A stretch of 64,000 bases of DNA from an uncultured Oscillospiraceae bacterium. Its GTDB lineage: Bacteria > Bacillota > Clostridia > Oscillospirales > Oscillospiraceae. Under the pieces are notes generated by a model. It ran no database searches and was not told the DNA's origin. It saw only the letters and a program-made list of their open reading frames with translations. The translations under genes and the position numbers were made by a program. Positions 40,910 through 49,047 of the stretch are shown piece after piece (position 1 is the stretch's first letter; every line of letters begins with the position of its first letter). Where the stretch lies: NCBI GenBank assembly GCA_934591635.1, contig CAKTPI010000002.1, forward strand, positions 146,777 through 210,776, in the 5' to 3' direction.

Positions 40910-43900
40910 TTATTGGATAATCAAAGGGGCGGAGGCAACAAAAAGGCCATTAAAATAAATGTCCAGGGTGTAGCTTCCTGTCTCGGTGGGGGCAACGGGG
41001 ATATCCAGAGCGGCGGTAGGCGCGCTGGTCTTGCCCCACAGCTCCCGCCATGTGGCGGTATCCTCGCCAATCCATTCGGGTGCGACATCGCCGCTGGCAT
41101 CCCGGAAGACATAGAGAATGCTGAACTCCTCCATATCGGTCAGGTATACGCCGTACTGATTCTGCAGAACCACGGAAATGGGCTGACCGGAGGTGAAGGA
41201 CTGGGTGAAGCTGTCACTGGGGACAGACTGATTCATCCAATCCGCGTTCATGGGTGTGACCAGAAGCTTGGCAGTCAGACCGCCTGCGGTGATGCTGCGG
41301 CTGGTAAAGTCCTCGGCATCGGGGCAGTGGTATACCTGGGCCCCGCCAAAGACAGAGGTGTCATCGGCGGCCTGGATGGTGAAGTGATAAACCGCTCCGG
41401 GGATGCGGGGGGCAACAACGGCACTGGTGTCCGCTGCCTTGACAGCACTGGGCAGGCTGCTGCTGTCCAGCGTGTAGATAACCTGCCATCCACCCTCCGG
41501 CGCGGTACCCTCAAACTGCCAGCTGATGGTCAGTTCCTGGGGATTGCTGTCATCCACCTGGAAATTGGTCAGGGTGATGGGGTTTGCAGAGATGGAAATG
41601 CGGGTGGACTGGGTCATGCCGTTGGCATACACCTCTACATTGTAGGATCTGGTGGTGGAAATGCCGGAGAAGACCGCCTGATGCTCGTAAACGGTAGCAG
41701 TTTCATCGTAGCCTTCACCGGTGCAGTGGACGATCCAGCTATCCGGTTCTGTCGAGGAGGTGTTATTCCACTGGACGGTCAGGTTGCCGCCGGAGAAAGC
41801 GGTAACGGACAGATCCCGGGCAGCAATCAGGGCAATGGGGGTAAACTGAACGGTGCTCTGCCCGGCGGGGGTGCTGCTGCTTTCGCCGCTGACGGCCTCC
41901 AGGCGGAAGGTATATTGCCGCCCGATGGTCAGGCCGCTGATGGTTACGGAATGCCCTGTAAAGGACTGGGTTTGTTCGGCTTCACCATCGGCGCTGTAGT
42001 AAATATCCCAACGATCCGGTTCCATGCCGTCAAGCACCATGGAGATAACGACGGTACCGTCCTGGGTTCCGGCTCCGGCATTCAGCGCGGAAACCGTGAC
42101 AGTTCCCTTGGTGGAATACACCTGGGAAACGGGCTTTGTCAGCTTATGCATGCCTTCAATCTGCACCTGAACAGTGTAGAAGGTACCGGCGGAAATCTGG
42201 CTGAATTCTGCTTTGCCGTCCTGCACCGGCTGGGTAAAGGTATTGCCATAAGGATCCGTGCACACCACGTTCAGCAGTCCGTCCCGGACATCGGAATCCA
42301 CGGTGACCACCAGCTTACCCTGCTGCTCCTCCACGGTGATGCCATTGACGGTTTGCAGGTATTCACTGGAATAATACATGTAGCCCCAGACACCGGCGGC
42401 CATCAGCAGGCACAGCAGGAAGATGGTGAAGAGTACGCCAACGGCGGATTTCTTTTTCTTCGGCTGCTTGATGACCACAGGAGCCACATTGGGTGTCTGC
42501 TTGCGTTCGTGGGAAACCGGTTTTTCGGATGCCCGCAGCAGCTGATTCAGGGCTTGCAGCTCCTGATCCAGCTCGTCCCCGCCGATGGAAGCGGAGGCTG
42601 TGGGCGCAAACTGTGCGGTGAGGGACGCAAACTCCTGCGCGGTATCCGGATCCATATCATCGTCCGTCTCGGGAGAAGCAGGAACTTCTTCGGTATTTGC
42701 ATTCTCTTGTACAGCGGAATAGGAATCAGCCGTAAGGTCATCTGCTGCCCCAATGGCTTCAAAGCTTTCATAGTAGGAGATGCTTTCGGCACTGTCTGTC
42801 TCACCCTCCATAACGGACAGCTGAAGGACATCATCAGTCTCCGTTGGCGCTTCCGTGCTTTCCGTTTCATCCGGCAAAACGGTTTCGCTTTCCTCTGCCG
42901 GTGCTTCCACGGGGGGGCTTTCCGGTGCAGCCGTTTCCTCGGCGGGAGAAACTTCCTCTGCCTGCGGCTCCTCGGGTGTTTCTTCTGCGTCTTCCGGCTG
43001 GCAGAACTCGGCTTCCGGTGCCTCCGGTGCGGGGATTGCCGCTTCTTCAGCAGGAGCGGCTTCGGTGTCCTCTTCCTGTGCAGCTGATTGGTCAGCACGG
43101 CCGCGGATCGGCTCCATAATGGGCACGTTATTGATGGTGCCCCGCTGCATATAGTCAATCAGAGCCTGACGCATTTCCTCCGGGTTCTGCCAGCGCTTGG
43201 ACGGGTCAGGGTCACAGGCTTTCAGCACAATACCGGCCATTTCCTCATCCGCCGCAGCGGGAGCGGGCAGAGACGTTGTCCGGTCCTCCGGCAGGGTGCC
43301 GTTGTTAAAAATCTGGTATAGGATCAGACCTGCACTGTAGGTGTCGGCAGTTTCATTCAGCACGGATAGGTCGTCCATCAGCTCCGGGGCGGTGTAGCTG
43401 CTGCGGTATTTCTCCGGCATGGGGGTAAACCGCAGAGCATCCAGGGGGATAAAGCCCAGGTCTCCGATTTTATATTCTTTTTTATTGGAAATGTAGATGT
43501 TGCTGGGCTTCAGGTCGGCGTAGAGCATCCCGGCCTTCCGGCTGGCGGCCAACGCCGTGCACAGGTCGATACCCAGATTCACCGCCTCCAGATGGGAAAC
43601 CGTGTGGCGGTTCATATACCGCTCCAAAGAGAGCCGGAATCCGCTGAGCAGGTAGACTTCGTAGCCAATGCGGTTTTTCTGCATCGGCTCCAGCTGGCAG
43701 CCCTCAAAGGGAACAAAACCCTCCAGCTGTGCAAGCGCCTCCAGAAGCGCACTTTCTTTTACGATATCCTCTGCCTGGGTACGGAAATACTCCGCCGCCT
43801 GGGCGGAATCCTTGTAGGCACCGGTGATCAGCAGGGCATCCAACTGTGTCTGGGATGCGGGAATGGAAATCACTTTTATAATATATTTCCGCTGCGAGTC

Positions 43901-44002
43901 CGCCCGCACGGCGGGGTAGCAGCAAACGCCGAAATGGCTGCCCACCGGCGTACCGACGGAAAAGCCATCCAGCAGCGGCGAGACATTCATTTGTTCTGGC
44001 AA
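40910..44002 (-). CDS. Transmembrane Ser/Thr protein kinase with fibronectin type III-like ectodomain
   Basis: A 1030-residue membrane kinase. Residues 10-290 form an STK domain: Lys43 in YIIKVI, catalytic loop YADLKPSN (161-168, so the HRD Arg is Ala) and DLG in place of DFG (181-183), then SYTAPELMD. Residues 300-530 are rich in Ala, Glu and Pro and of low complexity. A transmembrane helix near 540-560 (VGVLFTIFLLCLLMAAGVW) follows a KKKK stretch. The outside part contains about four fibronectin type III-like repeats and a final beta domain. I place the start at TTG (44002), eight bases after AAAGGAGG. The absent HRD Arg fits kinases not regulated by activation-loop phosphorylation. It is divergent from a zinc-ribbon/Big2 protein, a likely partner. 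Confidence 0.85.
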   Translation of the reverse strand: MPEQMNVSPLLDGFSVGTPVGSHFGVCCYPAVRADSQRKYIIKVISIPASQTQLDALLITGAYKDSAQAAEYFRTQAEDIVKESALLEALAQLEGFVPFEGCQLEPMQKNRIGYEVYLLSGFRLSLERYMNRHTVSHLEAVNLGIDLCTALAASRKAGMLYADLKPSNIYISNKKEYKIGDLGFIPLDALRFTPMPEKYRSSYTAPELMDDLSVLNETADTYSAGLILYQIFNNGTLPEDRTTSLPAPAAADEEMAGIVLKACDPDPSKRWQNPEEMRQALIDYMQRGTINNVPIMEPIRGRADQSAAQEEDTEAAPAEEAAIPAPEAPEAEFCQPEDAEETPEEPQAEEVSPAEETAAPESPPVEAPAEESETVLPDETESTEAPTETDDVLQLSVMEGETDSAESISYYESFEAIGAADDLTADSYSAVQENANTEEVPASPETDDDMDPDTAQEFASLTAQFAPTASASIGGDELDQELQALNQLLRASEKPVSHERKQTPNVAPVVIKQPKKKKSAVGVLFTIFLLCLLMAAGVWGYMYYSSEYLQTVNGITVEEQQGKLVVTVDSDVRDGLLNVVCTDPYGNTFTQPVQDGKAEFSQISAGTFYTVQVQIEGMHKLTKPVSQVYSTKGTVTVSALNAGAGTQDGTVVISMVLDGMEPDRWDIYYSADGEAEQTQSFTGHSVTISGLTIGRQYTFRLEAVSGESSSTPAGQSTVQFTPIALIAARDLSVTAFSGGNLTVQWNNTSSTEPDSWIVHCTGEGYDETATVYEHQAVFSGISTTRSYNVEVYANGMTQSTRISISANPITLTNFQVDDSNPQELTISWQFEGTAPEGGWQVIYTLDSSSLPSAVKAADTSAVVAPRIPGAVYHFTIQAADDTSVFGGAQVYHCPDAEDFTSRSITAGGLTAKLLVTPMNADWMNQSVPSDSFTQSFTSGQPISVVLQNQYGVYLTDMEEFSILYVFRDASGDVAPEWIGEDTATWRELWGKTSAPTAALDIPVAPTETGSYTLDIYFNGLFVASAPLIIQ

Positions 44003-44027
44003 TGCGATCGCCTCCTTTATCCCCTGT

Positions 44028-44056
44028 ATCATATACGAAAATTACAAAAATTGCAA
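44028..44056 (-). promoter_or_regulatory. Promoter of the Ser/Thr kinase gene
   Basis: On the minus strand TTGCAA (44056-44051), 17 bases, TATGAT (44033-44028). Confidence 0.7.
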
Positions 44057-44066
44057 TATGTTTGTG

Positions 44067-44085
44067 CTTGTTTTCTGAAAACAAG
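44067..44085. promoter_or_regulatory. Inverted repeat between the kinase and Big2 promoters
   Basis: Perfect CTTGTTTT-CTG-AAAACAAG. It covers the -35 of the plus-strand promoter and lies 10 bases behind that of the kinase gene, so one bound regulator could control both genes. Confidence 0.55.
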
Positions 44086-44096
44086 TATGATATAAT
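44068..44096 (+). promoter_or_regulatory. Promoter of the zinc-ribbon/Big2 gene
   Basis: TTGTTT at 44068-44073, 17 bases, TATAAT at 44091-44096. Confidence 0.7.
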
Positions 44097-44146
44097 GTGT
44101 CGAAAGGATGGGTGCGTGTACCCGTCAGGTCAGGAGGTTTTCATTT

Positions 44147-45244
44147 ATGAGCAAGATTGTTTGCGATATCTGCGGTACAACCTACGATGATTCTACAGGC
44201 GCTTGCCCCGTTTGCGGCTGGAATCCCGGCACTCCGCTGGATAATACCTACTCTGCAGAGGATGCGGGGGACCTGGATCTGGACTATCCCCTGGATGATG
44301 ATACAGATGCTTCTGATGCTTCTGCGCAGAAGAGCAAGGCTGTGTTTGACTATGATGCCGTGAATCCCCGCCGCCGCCGTCCTGCACCGGCTCCGGCGCC
44401 TGCTCCCGAAGAGGAGGAGGAAGAAGAGGCGTCCGGCTCCAACAAGTTCCTTGTGTTCGTGTTGGTGATTCTGATTCTGGCGCTGATTGCGGTCAGCGGC
44501 TACATCGCCTACACCAAGCTTTGGAAGCCCAGTCAGATGGGCAGTGACGATAATAAGCCCCAGGAGACCATTTCCGGCCAGCCGGCGGATGCTACTGAGC
44601 CTGCCGAGACCGTTGCTGGTGAGACTGCGCCTACCGGCGAGACCACTGTGGTGGCTGAGCCGGATATCCCCTGCACCGATTTGTCCTTGGTTGCCACCAT
44701 GGACACCTTGACCTATGCCGGTCAGTATTGGCGCCTGATGGTGCAGTATGCCCCCAACGACACGACGGATAAGCTGACCTTCACCTCCGGTGATGAGAAT
44801 GTGGTCACGGTGGATGAGTTTGGCCGTGTTACCGCTGTGGGCGAGGGTGAGACGGTGATTACCATTGCCTGCGGCGATAAGCGTATTGAGATGCCTGCGG
44901 TTGTGAAATACCCTTCTGCGGAAACAGAGACTCCCACTGTTGCTCCGACAACCGCTGCCGGTACTGCTGAGTCCGGCACCGGAACCGGCACAGTGGCAAC
45001 ACCCAGCTCCGGCAATGTGTTGAAGCTGAAGAAGTCCGACGTGACAATTGGCCGCCGGGGCGTGTATATTACCCTGGAGCTGGAGAACGGCATTGCAGCC
45101 GAGGATGTCAAGTGGTCCACCAGTGACTCCAGCATCGCAACGGTATACAATGGCAATGTCACCGCCATTGGCAGAGGTACCTGTGTGATTTACGCCAAAT
45201 ACAACGGACAGGTCGCCGAGTGCGTTGTCCGCTGCAAGTTCTGA
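44147..45244 (+). CDS. Zinc-ribbon membrane protein with Big2-like domains
   Basis: A 365-residue protein. The first 30 residues hold a rubredoxin-type zinc ribbon, CDICG...CPVCGWNPG. An acidic Asp/Ala/Pro-rich linker with a run of Glu leads to one transmembrane helix (FLVFVLVILILALIAVSGYIAY, about residues 100-122). Outside the cell are a Thr/Glu/Pro-rich spacer, one Big2-like domain (LTFTSGDENVVTVDEFGRVTAVGEGETVITI), a second spacer and another Big2-like domain (VKWSTSDSSIATVYNGNVTAIGRGTCVIYAKY). AGGAGG precedes the ATG. Divergent pairing with the ectodomain kinase suggests a joint cell-envelope role, perhaps as kinase substrate through the intracellular ribbon. No function is known. Confidence 0.8.
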   Translation: MSKIVCDICGTTYDDSTGACPVCGWNPGTPLDNTYSAEDAGDLDLDYPLDDDTDASDASAQKSKAVFDYDAVNPRRRRPAPAPAPAPEEEEEEEASGSNKFLVFVLVILILALIAVSGYIAYTKLWKPSQMGSDDNKPQETISGQPADATEPAETVAGETAPTGETTVVAEPDIPCTDLSLVATMDTLTYAGQYWRLMVQYAPNDTTDKLTFTSGDENVVTVDEFGRVTAVGEGETVITIACGDKRIEMPAVVKYPSAETETPTVAPTTAAGTAESGTGTGTVATPSSGNVLKLKKSDVTIGRRGVYITLELENGIAAEDVKWSTSDSSIATVYNGNVTAIGRGTCVIYAKYNGQVAECVVRCKF

Positions 45245-45261
45245 TCTGACACCTGTATGTT

Positions 45262-45300
45262 TTGAGCGGCAGTTTCCGAGAACTGCCGCTCAATTTTATT
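45262..45300. terminator. Terminator of the Big2 gene, shared with the DUF378 gene
   Basis: Perfect 13-base-pair stem TTGAGCGGCAGTT / AACTGCCGCTCAA with a six-base loop, followed by TTTTATT on the plus strand. Confidence 0.85.
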
Positions 45301-45499
45301 CTCCCTGAGTGAAAACCTTGTCCCGGAACAGAAACGAAATGCACCACAATCCGGCAAGGCCAACCAGGGTGTAGATGATTCTGCTGAGCAGCGAGGAGGC
45401 CCCGCCAAACAGCCAGGCAACCAGATCAAACTGAAAAAGCCCCACAAGCCCCCAGTTTGCGCAGCCGATAATGGACAAAATCAAAGTCAGTGTATCCAT
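45296..45499 (-). CDS. DUF378 family small membrane protein
   Basis: A 67-residue protein with two transmembrane helices, the family pattern being LSIIGCANWGLVGLFQFDLVAWLFG followed by RIIYTLVGLAGLWCI. GGAGG lies seven bases before the ATG at 45499. DUF378 proteins are widespread and uncharacterised. It is monocistronic and converges on the Big2 gene. Confidence 0.88.
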   Translation of the reverse strand: MDTLTLILSIIGCANWGLVGLFQFDLVAWLFGGASSLLSRIIYTLVGLAGLWCISFLFRDKVFTQGE

Positions 45500-45567
45500 A
45501 TGCAACCTCCATGTTTTTCTTGGATGTTGTTAGAATGCCCGGTTTTGAAAATAATACACCGGATGAA

Positions 45568-45595
45568 TTGCATTTCCAAAAATTTGCGTTATAAT
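45568..45595 (+). promoter_or_regulatory. Probable promoter of ispE
   Basis: TTGCAT at 45568-45573, 16 bases, TATAAT at 45590-45595, upstream of the ispE start. Confidence 0.5.
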
Positions 45596-45622
45596 CATTT
45601 TATCGCAACATGAAGGAGAAAC

Positions 45623-46483
45623 ATGATGACTACCTTATACGAAGGCGCATTTGCCAAACTCAACCTGACGCTGGATGTGCTGGGCAAGCGTCCGGATGGC
45701 TACCATGATATCAAAAGCGTCATGCAGACCATTTCTATCCGGGATGATGTGGAAATTGACGTGGGAACCGGCAAGTCCTGGACACTGGAATGCACCCAGG
45801 AGGGGATTCCCACCGATGAAAAAAACCTGGCCTGGAAGGCGGCAAAGGTATATTGCAACGCAATGCAGAAGGATCCGGAGGGCATTGCCATCCGGATCAC
45901 CAAACGCATCCCCTCCGGTGCCGGGATGGGCGGCGGCAGTGCGGATGCGGCGGCGGTGCTGCGGGCGCTGAACCGACACTACGGCGATCCGCTTTCTATT
46001 CTGGCGCTGGCGGAGTTGGGGGCCCAGGTGGGCAGTGATGTGCCCTTCTGCGTGCTGTGCGGCACCGCAATGGCAGAGGGCAGGGGAGAGCGGCTTCGCA
46101 AGCTCCCGGATTTGCCGGACTGTGTGTTCGTTGTGTGCAAGCCGGCGTTTTCTGTGTCCACACCGGAGTTGTATCAGAAGATCGATGCGGTTGCCATTCC
46201 GAAGCATCCGGATCACATGGCCATGGAGAGCGCACTGCTTGCCGGTGACATCGGAAAAATTGCGGATTTGATTTACAATGTGTTTGACCCGGTGGTCACG
46301 GCAGAGCACTTGGAAATGAACTATATCAAGTCCATTTGCAACAGCTACGGCGCCCTTGGTATGCAGATGACCGGGTCCGGCTCAGCTGTCTATGCCATTA
46401 TGCCCAGCTTTGAGTACGCTGCGGTGGTGTGCAACATGCTCAAGGACAATTACCCGAATGTGTTCATCGCAAAGCCGGTTTGA
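45623..46483 (+). CDS. ispE: 4-diphosphocytidyl-2-C-methyl-D-erythritol kinase
   Basis: A 286-residue GHMP kinase of the MEP isoprenoid pathway, phosphorylating CDP-methylerythritol. Motifs are AFAKLNLTLDVLGKRPDGYHDIKSVMQTI, the ATP loop IPSGAGMGGGSADAAAVLRALN, GSDVPFCVLCG and, near the end, GALGMQMTGSGSAVYAI. The ATG three bases further on (45626) is an equally good start given the AAGGAG at 45613-45618. It stands alone with its own promoter. Confidence 0.95.
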   Translation: MMTTLYEGAFAKLNLTLDVLGKRPDGYHDIKSVMQTISIRDDVEIDVGTGKSWTLECTQEGIPTDEKNLAWKAAKVYCNAMQKDPEGIAIRITKRIPSGAGMGGGSADAAAVLRALNRHYGDPLSILALAELGAQVGSDVPFCVLCGTAMAEGRGERLRKLPDLPDCVFVVCKPAFSVSTPELYQKIDAVAIPKHPDHMAMESALLAGDIGKIADLIYNVFDPVVTAEHLEMNYIKSICNSYGALGMQMTGSGSAVYAIMPSFEYAAVVCNMLKDNYPNVFIAKPV

Positions 46484-46860
46484 TAGGGAATGTATTCCTT
46501 GGAAATTAACGAGGTTTCCGGCTACTGATGTTTGCCCCTCCAAATCGGAAAAGTAAAACAAGTCAAGCCCACCGACTACACCGGTGGGCTTGACTTATAA
46601 TTGAAGGACAGCATGGATGCTCATTGCTTTTGAATCTTCCGGCTTACTAAAAATCCGGCTTCATCTTTTATAACTTCATATTCCTTTGCTATCGGATTCT
46701 CGGAGCCGACTACACAATAGTCGCATTTAAAGTCTCCTGTCTATCTTATAGATTTTCCAGTTATGTGTCGGATGCTTTGATGCAATTGCAATCCTTTAAA
46801 AATCAATGCGGAAGCCGTTCCGATTTATCGAATTACTGCTCAGTATAGCATATGCTAACC
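46484..46860. other. Gene-poor, AT-richer stretch with a possible decayed ORF
   Basis: This stretch between ispE and the next operon has no intact gene. It holds a hairpin at 46561-46595. On the minus strand between about 46622 and 46830, two protein-like segments in one frame, IGTASALIFKGLQLHQ and DFKCDYCVVGSENPIAKE, are separated by a TAG. The first begins after a TAA, and no start codon with a ribosome site is present. It may be the remnant of a small gene. Base composition is lower in GC than the flanking genes. Confidence 0.4.
46561..46595. terminator. Stem-loop downstream of ispE
   Basis: AGTCAAGCCCACCG pairs with CGGTGGGCTTGACT around a seven-base loop. The T run is weak (TATAATT), so termination is only probable. 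Confidence 0.55.
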
Positions 46861-46899
46861 GCGATAGCAAGAGACGGACAAGGAACGTCCTGGGTGCTC

Positions 46900-46935
46900 A
46901 AAGGAGGGATGACCGATTCGGGTCATCCCTCCTTT
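46900..46935 (-). terminator. Terminator of the DUF2975-XRE-DUF4153 operon
   Basis: Perfect 15-base-pair stem AAAGGAGGGATGACC / GGTCATCCCTCCTTT with a six-base loop, next to the stop of the DUF4153/4173 gene. Confidence 0.75.
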
Positions 46936-46938
46936 GGA

Positions 46939-48177
46939 TTAATAAAAACACAGCGCGGTGAAGGTAAGCACGGCAAAATACAGCCAGCGGCGGAAGCTGT
47001 GCGCCTTTCCGGCCAAATGCAGCAGGGTGAAGATACACCCGGCACTCAGGGTCACGACAGCCCAGGCGGACAGCAGCCGCAGCGGTGTGAAGCCAAAACG
47101 GTGGATGTACAGCCACAGCTTTGCCCCGGCGGTCACGGCCAGCAGCAGACTTTGCACCATTAAAACGGCAGAGAGAATAACCCCGGTGCGGTTCCTTACA
47201 GCCAGCAGGCTGCCCAACTCCAGCAGAAGAAAATTGATGCCCATCACCAGGCACAGCTGGAAGAATCCGCTGCGGGCATATTTGGCGGCGGTAAGCGTTC
47301 CGGGAATCTGCCCCCGGAATGCGGCCAGCAGATTGCCAGCCTGCACCAGAAAAAACAGTACATACAGTCCGGCAAACATGGCCCAAACTCCATTGACGGC
47401 AGCACTGGGAAGCACCTGCATATGCTGCAGCTTTTGTTTTGCAGCGGTACGGTCATAGGGGACTTTTTTGACGCTGCCTGCCAGCAGCCCATAGAGATAG
47501 GCACCCACAGGAAGCCCCAAAAGCAGTTTTACAACTTGGTAGCTGGCTGCGGCCGGTAAATCCCAGCGGAAGACATCCAGAATCCCGTGCAGCAGCTGTC
47601 CAAAGCCTGCGTCCGCTGCAGTCAACAGGCGGGCCGTCCAAAAAAGCAGGGGGAGGGCAGCAAGCAGGCATACCATTCCAATCAGAATGTCACGGCGCTT
47701 CTTCTTGTCATCTGTATGGAACAGGCGTTGAAAGCCAGCGGCCAGCCCACGCAGAACGTCCGTCAGCCGCAGAAAGAGTTTCCCAACAGGCAGCAGCACA
47801 AAGGAATTCAAAATGTCCCAAAGGAAAAATACCGGCTCCTCCGGCCCCAGATTCCCGCCAGTGCGGTACAGCGCCCATAGCCCAGCGGCACCGTGAAGGG
47901 CCAGCGTCCCCCAACCGCTTACTGCCCGAAACCGGTCCAAGGCCTGTGCCACGGCAATCAGAGCTGTAACGGTGAAAAAGAGGAGATGGGTTTGCCCATT
48001 TGGCGTCCGCTCCTTCCCAATGGCATTGCCCCACAGCAGGAAGACAACGGTAAAGAGCAGCCCGTACCAGGCCTTGGGCCCGTCCACGGGAGAAAAACCG
48101 CCCCAAAAGCAGGAAATATATAAAAATCCAATGAGATAACTGGTAAGAGATAACAGGAAGAATCGTTTCTTTTCCAT
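46939..48177 (-). CDS. DUF4153/DUF4173-type polytopic membrane protein
   Basis: A 412-residue membrane protein with about ten helices, recognised by family-like segments such as AKYARSGFFQLCLVMGINFLLLELGSLLAV and VNGVWAMFAGLYVLFFLVQAGNL. Function unknown. It is the last gene of an operon with a DUF2975 membrane protein and a small XRE-type repressor. Its start is two bases after the XRE stop codon. Confidence 0.75.
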   Translation of the reverse strand: MEKKRFFLLSLTSYLIGFLYISCFWGGFSPVDGPKAWYGLLFTVVFLLWGNAIGKERTPNGQTHLLFFTVTALIAVAQALDRFRAVSGWGTLALHGAAGLWALYRTGGNLGPEEPVFFLWDILNSFVLLPVGKLFLRLTDVLRGLAAGFQRLFHTDDKKKRRDILIGMVCLLAALPLLFWTARLLTAADAGFGQLLHGILDVFRWDLPAAASYQVVKLLLGLPVGAYLYGLLAGSVKKVPYDRTAAKQKLQHMQVLPSAAVNGVWAMFAGLYVLFFLVQAGNLLAAFRGQIPGTLTAAKYARSGFFQLCLVMGINFLLLELGSLLAVRNRTGVILSAVLMVQSLLLAVTAGAKLWLYIHRFGFTPLRLLSAWAVVTLSAGCIFTLLHLAGKAHSFRRWLYFAVLTFTALCFY

Positions 48178-48179
48178 TT

Positions 48180-48386
48180 CTAATCCTCACGGTATTCCAG
48201 AATGTCCCCAGGCTGGCAATCCAAAGCACGGCAAATGGCGTCCAGTGTGGAGAAGCGGATGGCCCGGGCTTTTTGATTTTTCAGGATGGAGAGATTGGCA
48301 GGGGTGATGCCGATTTTTTCTGCCAGCTCACCGGCACCCATTTTCCGCTTTGCAAGCATTATATCCAGGTTGATTACAATTGCCAT
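48180..48386 (-). CDS. Small XRE/Cro-type helix-turn-helix regulator (YozG-like)
   Basis: A 68-residue DNA-binding protein that is nearly all helix-turn-helix: MAIVINLDIMLAKRKMGAGELAEKIGITPANLSILKNQ, then IRFSTLDAICRALDCQPGDILEY. Such short repressors accompany DUF2975 membrane proteins in many Firmicutes. It is translated from an ATG 9 bases past the DUF2975 stop. The perfect TTATCG-N5-CGATAA repeat upstream of the operon promoter is its likely site. Confidence 0.88.
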   Translation of the reverse strand: MAIVINLDIMLAKRKMGAGELAEKIGITPANLSILKNQKARAIRFSTLDAICRALDCQPGDILEYRED

Positions 48387-48394
48387 GGCGTACC

Positions 48395-48847
48395 TCACAC
48401 GGTCAGATCCAGTTCGTCCCGCATGGGGACTGCCTGGGCGAATACGTCCCGGACAATGCGCACGATCAGCCCCATAAATCCCGCCGCAATGGATACAATG
48501 CCCAGAGGCAAAAAGCAGAGGCATCCTGCCAGGCACAGGATACAGGCGATAAAGCAGCACAGGGCAATGCGGTGCAGCAGCCGGACATTGGCGGGGATAA
48601 ATACGTCCCCTGCCTGCAAGTTTTTCAGCAGCCGGTTCATGGCGCAGAGCAGTGCAATTGCTGGAGTGTTGCAAAGGTATAGGCACAGGATCAGCAGATG
48701 CCCATCCCGTTGGGAAAAGAAGGGCATTGCCTCCTGCATAATGGATACGATGGGCCATACGGCCCAGTCAAGCCCGGCTAGCGCCATGGCAAAAAGCCAC
48801 AGGAGTCCCCGGCTGAGTGGGATGGCGCGGGTGATACGGTGTTCCAT
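48395..48847 (-). CDS. DUF2975 family membrane protein
   Basis: A 150-residue protein with four transmembrane helices (GLLWLFAMALAGLDWAVWPIV; LLILCLYLCNTPAIALLC; IALCCFIACILCLAGCLCFL; IAAGFMGLIVRIV), and the DUF2975 pattern MNRLLKNLQAGDVFIPANVRLLHRIA. The start is MEHRITRA after GAGGGAATCTCA. It is the first gene of the three-gene operon. Its function is unknown; pairing with an XRE repressor suggests a membrane partner of that regulator. Confidence 0.85.
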   Translation of the reverse strand: MEHRITRAIPLSRGLLWLFAMALAGLDWAVWPIVSIMQEAMPFFSQRDGHLLILCLYLCNTPAIALLCAMNRLLKNLQAGDVFIPANVRLLHRIALCCFIACILCLAGCLCFLPLGIVSIAAGFMGLIVRIVRDVFAQAVPMRDELDLTV

Positions 48848-48881
48848 TGAGATTCCCTCCAATTCATTTCGCTGTGGTGCC

Positions 48882-48910
48882 AGTATAGCAATGAAGATGC
48901 CATTTGTCAA
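48882..48910 (-). promoter_or_regulatory. Promoter of the DUF2975 operon
   Basis: On the minus strand TTGACA (48910-48905), 17 bases, TATACT (48887-48882). Confidence 0.8.
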
Positions 48911-48917
48911 TAAAAAA

Positions 48918-48934
48918 TTATCGTTTATCGATAA
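48918..48934. promoter_or_regulatory. Inverted repeat, candidate XRE operator
   Basis: TTATCG-TTTAT-CGATAA, a perfect 6-5-6 repeat seven bases upstream of the -35 element. TTATCG occurs again overlapping it (48925), giving a nested palindrome TTATCGATAA. Confidence 0.6.
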
Positions 48935-49011
48935 GAAAAAGAAAGAGAAAGGAGCTGCGTGGCCGATGAAGGGCAGGGAAAGAAAATGCCCTGTTTTTTG
49001 GTCACATTTTA

Positions 49012-49020
49012 TGATATACT
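49012..49020 (+). promoter_or_regulatory. Extended -10 promoter of addBA
   Basis: TGATATACT fits an extended -10 (TGn-TATACT) 28 bases before the addB start. No convincing -35 is seen. Confidence 0.5.
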
Positions 49021-49047
49021 GATTGCAAACAGAAAGGGGGCAGTGCA

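Noticed and set aside
40913..43087. A 724-codon plus-strand open frame opposite the Ser/Thr kinase
   Set aside because: Antisense shadow: no recognisable domain and no start signal, whereas the minus-strand frame encodes clear kinase and fibronectin-like domains.
46561..46595. Mobile-element terminal repeat near ispE
   Set aside because: The stem-loop has no partner, target duplication or transposase; it is more likely a terminator.
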